Assembly (NCBI GenBank): GCA_018350325.1
Contig: JAEVLN010000007.1
Location: forward strand, 3,329,804 to 3,393,803
Reading direction: 5' to 3'
DNA: 64,000 nt
DNA from: Globodera rostochiensis
Taxonomy: Eukaryota > Nematoda > Chromadorea > Rhabditida > Heteroderidae
The translations under genes and the position numbers were made by a program. The notes below the pieces were generated by a model, which was not told the origin of the DNA, did no database searches, and worked only from the letters and a program-made list of their open reading frames with translations. Positions 52,292 to 62,881 of the stretch are shown piece after piece. The first letter of the stretch is position 1. Every line of letters begins with the position of its first letter.

Positions 52292-53295
52292 ATCTGCACT
52301 CAGCAGAACACTGTGTGGAATTCTCCCTCATGATCTTTGGTCCGCAAAAATTAACATTTAATTTTAGGTCACCGAATTTTGTAATTTTTGCAATTATGGC
52401 CTGGGCCGCGGGCGATTGGCGCACTTTGCAACGCGTTTCCGCCGCTTTTGCCACTCCGTGCATTCTGATTTTGGCATTTCTCAGCGAGTCGCCCCGTTTT
52501 TTGGTCCAATGCCGACGGATGGCCGACGCAAAGGCGGCAATTCTTCGAATGCATCGCATTGACGGTGAATAAAATATTTAAATCTTAAATTAATGTTAAT
52601 ATTAAAAATTGGAATTTTAAATGATCCCGGATTTCTGGAAGCCCTGGTTGTTCTAAAATCATCAGAATCTGGACTACCGGACCCTGAAAAATTCAGGTCA
52701 TGGCCCGGGTTTTGTCCGAACTCTCTGGTTAATATTTTCTTTCAAAAATTCAGGCCGGCATTGTGACGAGTCAGTGCTTGACGCGGTGTTGGCACTAGAA
52801 GAGCGCCAACACGCGGCGACCAAAGGGCAGAAGAAATACAATTATGTGGGCATTTATATTTTTTTTTGAAAATTAAAATTTTATTGTTTTTTCAATATTT
52901 TTAAATAAATTAAATATCAATTTCAGCTTCACCTTAAATTTTGTACAATCAGAAAATGGGAAAATCGGCACAAAGACTATGTGTTGTGTTCACAGAAATC
53001 TTCCGGACTAAAATTAAAAAAATCAAAATTTCTGGCCTCTTAGTCAAGCGGCATTGATAAAATTCTTCAAAATTTAGGTCCGGTTCAATATATTGGAATC
53101 TTATATGGTAAGAATTTATTAAATGAATTAAAATTGATTAAAATAAAAGGACGGGCGCCTTTCGATACTCCATGAATTTGGCCATTTCATTTGGCGATAT
53201 GCGCTTCAAATGGCTTGGCCGAAAGTTTGCGCATTTCCTTTCCGATGCTCTTGCAGCAACGGCACTGCTGCTGTACATCACCCTGGACTTGACCG

Positions 53296-53905
53296 GTGGG
53301 TGGCAAGGGTGGTACCGTAATCAGAGTTATCCGGAATACGGGATCTGGAGGTTACCGTAATCAGGGTTATGCTGCTGTACATCACCCTGGACTTGACCGG
53401 TGGGTGGCAAGGGTGGTACCGTAATCATGGTTTTGGGTTACCGTTATCAGGGTTATTTGGGATACGGGTTCTGGAGGTTACCGTAATCAGGGTTATGCTG
53501 TTGTACATCGCACCCTGGTCGGCCTTGACGGGTGGGTAGAAAGAGTGGTACCGTAATCAGAGTTGCCGGAATACGGGACCTGGATTTTTTTTCGGGTTAC
53601 CTTAATCAGGGTTATGCTGTTGTACATTAGCCTGGACTTGACCGGTGGGTAGAAAGGGTGGTACCGTAATCAGGATTGGGTTACCGTTGTCAGGGTTATC
53701 CGGAATAAGGGTTCTGGAGGTTACCGTAATCAGGGTTATGCTGTTGTACATCACACCCTGGACGGACTTGACGGGTGGTAGAGAGCAAGGGTGGTACCGT
53801 AATCATGGTTTGAGTGACCGTTATCAGGGTTATTTGGGATACCGCAATCGAGTGCTATTTGGAATATGGGATACCGTAATCAGTGTGATTGTTCTGTCTT
53901 ATCCA
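53296..53905. repeat. Tandem repeats built from an exon end, plus-strand transporter copy
   Basis: Irregular copies of GGTTACCGTAATCAGGGTTA, TGCTGTTGTACATCACCCTG, GACTTGACCGGTGGGTAGAA and GGGTGGTACCGTAATCA. The middle words are the 3' end of the exon at 53150-53295 (LLLYITLDLTG) and its donor. Confidence 0.9.
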
Positions 53906-54852
53906 TTACATACCCAATTTAAATTGTTGCACAATTTTTGTAGGCCTTAAGTCTGAACTTTCTTTTGTGGCTAATTGGTCTTTGCTGTCCGTGTTCGGCT
54001 TCTGTTCACTGCTTTATACCACAACTGTGAGTGACCGGATTCTGAGCATAAATTATTTGATCACAATTTTAATAAATAAAATGTGATTGGGCATCAAAAT
54101 TTGAATTCAATTATAATTTTTAGGTTTTGACTGCTAACGAGCTGTTTCCCACTGCTGTTCGAAGTAGATCCTTTACGGCTGGCCAAGTGCTTGCGCAGGT
54201 TGGCATTGCGTTGGTGACACCTCAACTCTTTTTTTTGGTTATTTCAATAATTTTAATATTATTAAATTGATTAAATTTCAGACCGATTTATGGGCACTTC
54301 TGCCCTATTTGGTGTTGATGGTGCTGGCCATTGCAGATGCCTTTTATTTCCAGGCAATTAAACTTGGGGTTGGCACTCCGAAAGTCGGGGGTTTCTGGGG
54401 ATCGGGGACGAAAATCCGACAAAATTTTTGAAGGTTTTTCAACTAAAACCCCCGAAAAGTCAGAAATTCGGAGTTCGGGGACGAAAAAACCCCGACGAAA
54501 AATGTCGGGGTCGTTGGTGTTAACTCAAAAATTTACATATTTTTTGCTCATCTCTGTCTGCTAACTTTTTGTCTCCTCAATTTGTCAGTTTAATGTTGAT
54601 GAGACAAAGAATCGGCCGATGGGCTCCAAATTTCCGGACAAAGAAGAGCGCATTCTCTACGGCAAATTCCGTCGCGCAAAAGGCCGCAAATCGGACGTGG
54701 AGCTTTTGCCTCGGGGGAAAACGGCGGCGGCAACCGCTGGCATACCGGAATAACGATTTGGGAATACACCGGCCGTAGCATTTGTAAGAAAGTTTGAAAA
54801 TTCAGTCCCAGAAAGGGCATTTCAGTACTAGTGCCGATTCCCTAGTATCAGG

Positions 54853-54975
54853 TAGAGTTGGTCGGGATAGGGATTACCATTTTTAAAAAACCGGGACCGG
54901 GATCGGGATTGGGATTCCAAAAACCGGGAATTTCCCGACCGGTCCCGGTCGGGATCCCGGTCCCGACCAACTCTA
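54853..54975. mobile_element. Small hAT-like element, 123 bp
   Basis: Ends TAGAGTTGGTCGGGA, inverted at the right as TCCCGACCAACTCTA, flanked by a perfect 8-bp duplication GTATCAGG (54845-54852 and 54976-54983). The interior is GGGACCGGGATCGGG-type words. There is no coding capacity. It sits just downstream of the plus-strand transporter copy. Confidence 0.93.
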
Positions 54976-54983
54976 GTATCAGG

Positions 54984-56431
54984 GAAGGGCGGGATTCGTT
55001 GTTTTGGCTTTTTTCCCGTTTCGATTTTTTTGTGCCATTTTTCTGTTTTCGTTTTTAGCCATTTTTACCGTTTTTCAAAATGGATTTCCGCCCATTCCTT
55101 TTACTCATCAATGGACCAATGTTCTGTATGCCTGAATTAGAATTTTTAAAGATTTTATTTACTTCTTGAGTTGAAAATATTCATATAGAAAAATTCGAAT
55201 TTACTAGTAAAATTTTAAATCTTTTGTTTTAAAAAAATAGAAACAAAAAAGGAAAACTGTATTTTTAAATCTACCAGTAAAAAAATTCAAATTTTACTTA
55301 GCTTAAAATTTAAATTATACTAACTCCTCCGCTGGAATTTTTTAAAATAATATTGGAAAAAAATTGAGTAATCCTATTCATAGGTATTCAAATAATATGC
55401 CAACATTTATTTTTATTTTTTTAAAATTCACATTTTTTTTTTTTTTTAATTCTTAGGGAGACAGACAGTGAGTGGCACGCGCGGCCGCCCTCCTCAAAAT
55501 TTCACCTTTTTTTGTGATGGATCAGTCGCGCGAACGGGAAAAGGTTTTCTTTCAAGTGAATTGGGATTAGTGTCTTCTCTGCAAGTGTAATGCTTAATTA
55601 TGTGATTAACACTTGAGAAAGTTAAAAAATTCCGATTTTTGGGCGGTTTTCTGGCCATAACTTTTCAATGCTTTAACTTAATGTTAGCTTCAACTCTTCG
55701 AGATCTATCGAATGGCGTTAAGGCTTTCTGAATCGGTTAAGGTTGAAGCAAGTTATGCTCTATGGCTGAGTTGGATATGGATGAGATGGGTATGGATGAG
55801 TTGGGTTTACCCCGTCGGCATTTAATAAACGACAAAATAAATTATGTGTATTTTTATTTTTTATTAATTATTTTGACTCTGGCAGAACATTCTTTTAGTT
55901 CCTAAGAGTTTTATTTTCCCCATGAAAAGAGCAAAAAAAAGTCTCGGGCATGGGTCTCGAACTCGGAGGTGTCCGGGAAAAATGTGAAGAATTTTGGCGG
56001 AATGTTCAGCAATTTAACAATTTTTGAACGAAAAAAAATATTCAAAAATTAGGCAAATTTCAAAAATAAAAAGCCACAATAATATGGCAAGTAAAAACCC
56101 ACTTTTTCTGTTTTCGTTTTTTTTTATTATTTACTTCTCAAATTTCTTACAAACATTTTTTCTTTCATTTCGTATGAGCACGGGCTTCGCCCAGGAGAAC
56201 AATAAATGCACAAACTCAAGATAAAACATCAAAAATACATGGTAACAATTCGATGATTTAAAATTATTTGAAGTGTGAATTGAGGAGTAAAGATTACAAT
56301 ATGTTCACATCTCCAAAAAAATGAAAAAAAAATGTGAGACAAACTGAATTTTTTTAGTAAACAAAAAAAAAAATGAGGATTTGTATCTCCGATCAGTCGC
56401 CCTCCCTGCCCATCATGTTCAAGACGAACTT
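54984..56431. other. Spacer between the inverted transporter copies
   Basis: AT-rich. 55612-55745 carries the TTTCTGGCCATAACTTTT foldback words. No firm gene. Confidence 0.4.
56084..56224 (+). CDS. Tiny phenylalanine-rich open frame
   Basis: 46 codons: MASKNPLFLFSFFFIIYFSN, then a short tail ending NNKCTNSR. The start resembles a signal peptide, but T-rich DNA readily gives such frames. No homology. Confidence 0.15.
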   Translation: MASKNPLFLFSFFFIIYFSNFLQTFFLSFRMSTGFAQENNKCTNSR

Positions 56432-59400
56432 TCACTGCTTCCCGTCCTCCGGCGGCATGCCAGCGGTTGCCGCCGCCGTTTCCCCCCGAGGCAAAAGCTC
56501 CACGTCCGATTTGCGGCCTTTTGCGCGACGGAATTTGCCGTAGAGAATGCGCTCTTCTTTGTCCGGAAATTTTGAGCCCATCGGCCGATTCTTTGTCTCA
56601 TCAACATTAAACTGACAAATTGAGGAGACAAAAAGTTAGCAGACAGAGATGAGCAAAAAAATGTGATTTTTTGGGTTGACACCAACGTCCCCGACATTTT
56701 TCGTCGGGGTTTTTTCGTCCCCGAACTCCGATTTCTCGGGGTTTTAGTTAATCAAATATGTCGAGGTTTCCCCGAACCCCCCGAAAATGTCAATCCCGAC
56801 TTTCGGAGTGTGTTTAATTGCCTGGAAATAAAAGGCATCTGCTATGGCCAGCACCATCAACACCAAATAGGGCAGAAGTCCCCATAAATCGACCTGAAAA
56901 CATATTACCTATTTATTGATCAATTTTCAAATAAAATGACCAAAAAGAAGAGTGGAGGTGCCAACACAACGCCAACCCGCGCAAACACTTGGCCAAACGA
57001 GAAGGAAGCATTGCGAACACCGGTGGGGAACAGCTCGTTGGCGGCCAAACCCTGAAGGGTATGTATGGATAATCAAATTTAGCAAAAAAAAAATGCTTTT
57101 AACAATTTAATTACTGGGTTTAACAACAACACCAGTAATGGCAGATAACTACTGTCCACTTACATTTGTGGTGAAAAGCACTGAACAGAAGCCGATCACG
57201 GACAGCACGGACCAATTAGCCACAAAAGGAAGCGTAGACTTAAGGCCTACAAAAATTGTGCTCTTGATTACGGTGGAATCCCAAATAACTTTGATAGCGG
57301 TATCCCAAATAACCCAGAGTACGGTATACGAATAAGTTTTCAGCAATCATAATACATACAGTATTTCTATTACAATAAACTTTTTGGCAATAAATCTGAT
57401 TACGGTACCACCCTTTCTACCGATGTACAGCCGCATAACCCTGATTACGGTAAGCTCCAGAACCAGTATTCCGGATAACCCTGATAACGGTAACCCAAAT
57501 CCCCACGGTGACCCAAATCCCCGGATAACGGTAACCCAAAACCATGATTACGGTACCACTCTTTCTACCCACCCGTCAAGTCCGTCCAGGGTGTGATGTA
57601 CAACAGCATAACCCTGATTACGGTAACCTCCAGAACCCGTATCCCAAAAACCCTGATAACGGTAACCCAAATCCTGATTACGGTACCACCCTTTCAGCCC
57701 ACCGGTCAAGTCTAGGGTAATGTACAGCAGCATAACCCTGATTACGGTAACCCGAAAATCCAGATTCCGTATTCCGGATAACCCTGATAACGGTAACCCA
57801 AATCCTGATTACGGTACCACCCTTTCAGCCCACCGGTCAAGTCCAGGGTAATGTACAGTAGAATAACCCTGATTACGATAACCCGGAAATCCAGATTCCG
57901 TATTCCGGATAACCCTGATTAAGGTACCACCCTTTCTACCCACCGGTCAATTCCAGGGTGATGTACAGCAGCATAACCCTGATTTTACGGTAACCTCCAG
58001 ATTCCGTATTCCGGATAACCCTGATTACGGTACCACTCTTTCTACCCACCGGTCAATTCCAGGGTGATGTACAGCAGCAGTGCCGTTGCTGCAAGAGCAT
58101 CGGCAAGGAAATGCGCAAACTTTCGGCCAAGCCATTTGAAGCGCATATCGCCAAATGAAATGGCCAAATTCATGGAGTATCGAAAGGCGCCCGTCCTTTT
58201 ATTTTAATCAATTTAAAATTACATACTGATTAAAAGCTTATAATGATATATTTATTTAATAAATGTATATTTTTTCTTTCCTGTCAAATTAAATTATTAA
58301 AATAATATAATTTAAACAAAAATCTGATTACCAAACGCCATTCATGTATAGAGAGCCGGACCTAACGAAATTTTTGAGAATATTATTTTGTTTTAATAAT
58401 AAAAATTTTGTCATTTTTACAATTTTTCCATGTTGAACAACAGCGAGTAATTCATCAACGAAACGACAAAAAAGCTGAGCGCTACAGCCGTCGTATAGCG
58501 TACAAAACGCCAAGTGTAAAAGAGGTGAAGCTGAAATTGATATTTAATTTATTTAAAAATATTGAAAAAACAATAAAATTTTAATTTTCAAAAAAAATAT
58601 AAATGCCCACATAATTGTATTTCTTCTGCCCTTTGGTCGCCGCGTGTTGGCGCTCTTCTCGTGCCAACACCGCGTCAAGCACCGACTCGTCACAATGCCG
58701 GCCTGAATTTTTGAAAGAAAATATATTAACCAGAGATCGGACAGAAACCGGGGCCCTGACCCGGTTTTTCCGGGCCCGGGAATCCGGGTCCTAGATCTTA
58801 GAACAACCAGGGCTTACCAGGAATTTCAGTACTACCCGGATTTTTTGATCGGGCCTGATCCAGAGCTGAGAAAACCCTGGTACGGGCCCGGATTTTAAAA
58901 TTGCGAGTTTTAATATTAACATTAATTTAAGATTTAAATATTTTATTCACCGTCAATGCGATGCATTCGAAGAATTGCCGCCTTTGCGTCGGCCATCCGT
59001 CGGCATTGGACCAAAAAACGGGGCGACTCGCTGAGAAATGCCAAAATCAGAATGCACGGAGTGGCAAAAGCGGCGGAAACGCGTTGCAAAGTGCGCCAAT
59101 CGCCCGCGGCCCAGGCCATAATTGCAAAAATTACAAAATTCGGTGACCTAAAATTAAAGAAAAATTTTGATAAATTTTTGAAGACCAAAGATCATGAAGA
59201 AGAAATTCCCCCCTACCACGTGATCAAGTTGGTCAAGCAAAAGCGATGCTTCTTCGGGTAATGCTCCGACGTGAACACCACCAGAATGACCTTGACAAAA
59301 TTAAATTGTAAATTTTTAAAACAATTTCGACCATTGTGCCGGCATTGAAGAAATTGACAAAAAATCTGACGATGGTAAATGCCAACAAATTGTTGGTGAA

Positions 59401-62400
59401 CGAAGTGGCCACCATCGACAGAATGCAAAGGATCAGCGCGATCAGCATGATTTTTCGACGCCCGTACGAGTCGGACAGGAAGCCGAACACCACGGAGCCG
59501 AAGATGACGCCGACCATCGAAAAACATACAAAAAATGATTAACGATCAGATCACTAAGTACAGTAACAAGAGAATGGAGAGAGAAAATGTGCAGAGAATA
59601 CAGTAACCCAGAAAGTACAGTAGGTCTAACATAGGTACCATCTATAAAGGGCGTAGTCAGGATTTTTTTTCAGGGGGGGCTGAGTCAAGAAAAAAATCGA
59701 TTATTAGGGGTGCATTTTGGGTTTAATTGCATTTTTCTTAAGCAATTTTTTTTTTTTGAAAATTAGACTTTTTTTGAGTTTTTATATTTTTGTTAAAAAA
59801 CTATCGTAAAAAAATTCAATATTTGCCTACTTTCGAATTTTTCAAAAATACGAGTTTTTTAGTGAAAATTCTGCTTTTCACATCGGGGGAAGGGGTCGGC
59901 GGTGCCGATGAAATTTTTTTGATTTTTAACTCAATTTGTTAAGAGATTTGCATTAAAACTTTTTTAGAATGGGAGAGGTCCGGCGGTGCCGATAGGCGCC
60001 GCCGGGAAAATTCTTGATGATTTTAATGAGATTTGTAAAGAAAAATGCTCCAAAAATGATCTATTTTGCAAAACAATAGGGTCCCTCTATGGATTTTTTT
60101 TTTCACAAATTTCATTTCGGGAGGGGGGGGGGGGGGGGGTTGCAGCCCCCTCAGCCAGGGTTGTTATTTTGCCCCGGAAACGTGGGATTTACCACGTTTT
60201 GGGGTTCTTTGCCACGTTTTTACCCCGTTTCAGCCTTAAATTCGATTTTTTACCATTTAATCCCAATTTAATGCATATGTTTTAAAAATTAGTAAACATT
60301 TCGCCAATTTTGGATCAATTTTGTTAACAAATCTGTAAATCTTCAGAAAAAAATTTCGGAGACCTCTCCTATTCTTAAAAAAGCTTCAAAAAATACGGAC
60401 ATTTTTTAAAAATTTTGATTGCAAATCCCTTAACAATCTGAGTCAAAAATTCAAATTTTCTCGGCGGCGCCTATCGGCACCGCGACCCCCCTGCCCCCGG
60501 AAGGGTGAAACAATTGCAAAAAAATTTCATTTTTTTGAAAATTCCTTAACAAAAATGCATAAAAAGATAAAAACACACACCCCCTAAAAATCGACTTTTC
60601 TGCCACCCGTGAACAAAAAAATCCTGGCTATGGGCCTGGCATAATTACTTCCTATCTCAGCCAAATTTGCTCAAAATGGTGAAAAGTGGTGATAAATATG
60701 TGATTTAATGATAGTTCGAGCAATTTTATATGAAATTAAAGGCATAAAAAATTTTCCAGGTTTTTTCCACGTTTTAGGGTTTTGCCGATAACATCCCTGC
60801 CCTCAGCCCTCCCCCCCTGGCTACGCTCTTGGTACCTATGTCTTTTCTCGCTAGCCTTCAAATTGAGTCAAAATTAAAATGTGGAAGACATTCTTAAAAA
60901 TTACATTACCCCGGACAAAAATAAAAGGCAGGCACCTGATAAGAAATGGTCTGCTTGACCGTCTGTGTCCCGCTGAAAATTTGGTAAAAAAAAATTAACA
61001 TTTTTATTGCATTTAAATTGTACCATTTGTAATCAAATTCGACATTCACTGAACGAAATTGCGCCTTCCACTCAGTGTTCTCCTGAGTGCAGTTCATGTC
61101 ATGGCTTCTGAAAAACAAAAACTAAATTTTTTTTTTGTTTAAATTCCCGAATTAATGTAAAAGCATCGATCGGTCTCGAGTTTTTTAACGCACTTTTGCC
61201 AATTGCCGAGAATATCGGCCCACGCTTTGCATCGCAAATTCGGTTTTTCAGCATCCGAAAAGGTGTGTTGACCGCATGAGACCAGTGTTGGTGCAGCACC
61301 AGCATAAGTCATGTACAGCATGTTGCCCACCTGAAGAGACAATTTTTCGAAAATTAATGAATGAAATTTTTCTTTTTTTTGGCAATTATTTTTGCCCTAC
61401 CTGGGCCAAGATGAGCAGTTCGGCCAGTAAGCACACAACTAAAAAATAAAACTTATTTTTTAAATTATACTCAAATTTAAAATTTTTTGTGGCGCTAGGT
61501 CAAAATGCCAACTAAGCCTAGACAGTCAAAATGCCATCTAAACGGACAAAATGGCATCATGTGGTTCCGACAGTAGTTGATTTCGACAGTAAGTGATTTC
61601 GACAGTGAATTTCGACAGTGCCACTGTTAAAAATTCTATAATTTTCCAAGAAGTCTAAAATTCGTATTTTTAGGCATTTCGGCCCACGTACATGATATAA
61701 AATCCCTGAAAAAGTAAAAAATTCGAACAATTCAAAAAATCTGTAATTTTCGAGGCAAGCCTAAAAATGCATTTTTTTAGCAAAACGGGTACCGTACAGG
61801 TCTAAAAAGCATTTAGAAGTTGAAAATTCGAAATGTCTAACAAGTTCGAAACATTTTTTTGGAATTCACTGTCGAAATCACTTACTGTCGAAATCAACTA
61901 CTGTCGGAACCACCTGATGCGGACAAAATGACAACTAAATGGTCAAAATGCCAACTGACAAATTTTGTATTTTGACCCTTTTATGCATGGTTGGCATTTT
62001 GACAGGTTGGCGTTTCGTCCTGACACGTTTTTTTTTGCGAATAAATAGATCAAAAAAATTTCGGTAAATAAGCTACAAATTGATTCAAGAAGCTGTGAAA
62101 AACTTGCAAAATATGATCTCTACCAGGGCCGTACCCAGAAAAAATTTCGGGGGGGGGGGAAGCAAAAAAAGTCGATTTTTAGGGGTGCATTTTTGAGTTT
62201 TATTGCATTTTTCTTAAGCAATTTTTCCAAAAAAAGTTTAATTTTCACTAAACTTTTTAGAATTTCTAAACATTTTTGTTGAAATTTCTAAAAATGTCGT
62301 CAATTTTCAAATTTTCAAAAATGCAAATTTTTTTTTTGTTTTGCGTATTCTACTTCTTTTGGGGGCGCGGGTGGGTCGGCGGTGCCAATAAGCGCCGCCG

Positions 62401-62828
62401 AGAAAATTTTGCGATTTTTGACTCGATTTGTTAAGAAAATTAATCACAAAAAATTGTAAAAGTGGAAAACAATAGGGTCCCCCTCTTGTTTTTTTCCTCA
62501 AAAAACATTTCGGGGGGGGGGGCCTGGCCCCCTTGCCCCCCCCACCCCCCTGTGTACGGGCCTGATCTCTACAATAAGAACAGAATAAAAAAAACTTACT
62601 GTACGTGTACTTGCCCAACTGGTAGAAGTCGTCCAGCTTTGCCGTTTCGTCCATCATTTTGTCCGTGGCGGCGACCAACTCAGCGTGCGATGAGTCGGCG
62701 GGTGCCAGCGCTGTAACGGCCGTCTGCGCGTGCTGTGCCACTTCCCCTGCGGGGTCTTTCTGTTGCTGCTCCACAATCTTTTCCGTCACCGTCGGATCGC
62801 CTTCGACAGCCGTTGGGGGGGAGGCCAT
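56432..62828 (-). CDS. SLC22-type organic ion/solute transporter (major facilitator), intact copy
   Basis: Sixteen exons: 62828-62600, 61438-61401, 61330-61194, 61107-61024, 60972-60936, about 59520-59332, 59290-59217, 59147-58951, 58702-58611, 58530-58421, 58361-58332, 58195-58050, 57246-57164, 57051-56941, 56893-56822 and 56611-56432, about 600 residues. Hallmarks in order: a cytoplasmic N-terminus with DDFYQLGKYTY; TM1 (IVCLLAELLILAQVGNMLY); a large Cys-containing loop with NTEWKAQFRSVNVEFDYK; the family signature GVIFGSVVFGFLSDSYGRRK; FLSESPRFLVQCRR between TM6 and TM7; and ANELFPTGVRNASFSFGQVF near the end. SLC22 proteins carry organic cations, anions or zwitterions across the plasma membrane; the substrate cannot be told here. 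All joins agree in phase. The sixth exon lacks a visible AG acceptor. The last intron is GC-AG. Its introns hold three transposons and a tandem array. Confidence 0.83.
57290..58050. repeat. Tandem repeats built from an exon end, minus-strand transporter copy
   Basis: Reverse-complement version of the array at 53296-53905, in the same intron, with different numbers and order of units (TAACCCTGATTACGGTAACC, CACCGGTCAAGTCCAGGGT). Confidence 0.9.
59629..60841. mobile_element. Probable composite element, about 1.2 kb, in a transporter intron
   Basis: The outer flanks are inverted (ACATAGGTACCA / TGGTACCTATGT), followed inside by GGGCGTAGTCAGGA at the left and CTGGCTACGCTC at the right, then G-rich and C-rich runs. 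The interior has GC-rich near-palindromes at 59896-59910 and 59979-60005 and a nested hAT-like element. The exact ends are uncertain. There is no transposase frame. Confidence 0.6.
60156..60799. mobile_element. hAT-like element nested in another element, 644 bp
   Basis: Begins CAGGGTTGTTATTTTGCC, ends GGCAAAACCC-side sequence GCCGATAACATCCCTG, with a perfect 8-bp duplication CCCTCAGC (60148-60155 and 60800-60807). It contains one GC-rich near-palindrome (60461-60483). There is no coding capacity. Confidence 0.88.
61561..61913. mobile_element. Element with 51-bp perfect inverted ends, 353 bp
   Basis: The left arm 61561-61611 starts GTGGTTCCGACAGTAGTTGA and is exactly inverted at 61863-61913. 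The arms are made of TTCGACAGT repeated three to four times. No clear target duplication. It lies in the first intron of the minus-strand transporter and is absent from the plus-strand copy. Confidence 0.88.
62124..62564. mobile_element. hAT-like element, 441 bp, in a transporter intron
   Basis: Begins CAGGGCCGTACCCAG, ends CTGTGTACGGGCCTG, inverted with small differences, and is flanked by a perfect 8-bp duplication ATCTCTAC (62116-62123 and 62565-62572). The plus-strand copy has the empty site near 50718 (GTAGAGAT). G-rich and C-rich runs lie inside both ends, and one GC-rich near-palindrome at 62376-62400. Confidence 0.95.
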
Positions 62829-62881
62829 AGTTCGGAAATTACTAAATTAAACATCATTAAAGTGATCGACATCAGTGATCA

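Larger units (their letters stand above)
50461..54753 (+). pseudogene. SLC22-type transporter, plus-strand copy, damaged
   Basis: Exons matching the intact copy at 56432-62828: 50461-50689, 51034-51071, 51157-51293, a fourth starting at 51378 that is split by an 896-bp element (51396-52291), then 52368-52564, 52754-52845, one at about 53070-53107, 53150-53295, 53944-54026, 54124-54237, 54282-54353 and 54589-54753. Kept parts read DWRTLQRVSAAFATPCILIL, ILAFLSESPRFLVQCRRMAD and NELFPTAVRSRSFTAGQVLA. The fifth to seventh exons of the intact copy, with the GFLSDSYGRRK signature, are missing, and the tenth (FYTWRFVRYTTAVALSFF in the intact copy) is replaced by unrelated sequence after its acceptor. 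It cannot make a full transporter. The intron after YFQ again starts with GC. Confidence 0.85.

Noticed and set aside
55930..55975. tRNA B box (GGTCTCGAACTC)
   Set aside because: No A box at a suitable distance and no acceptor stem.
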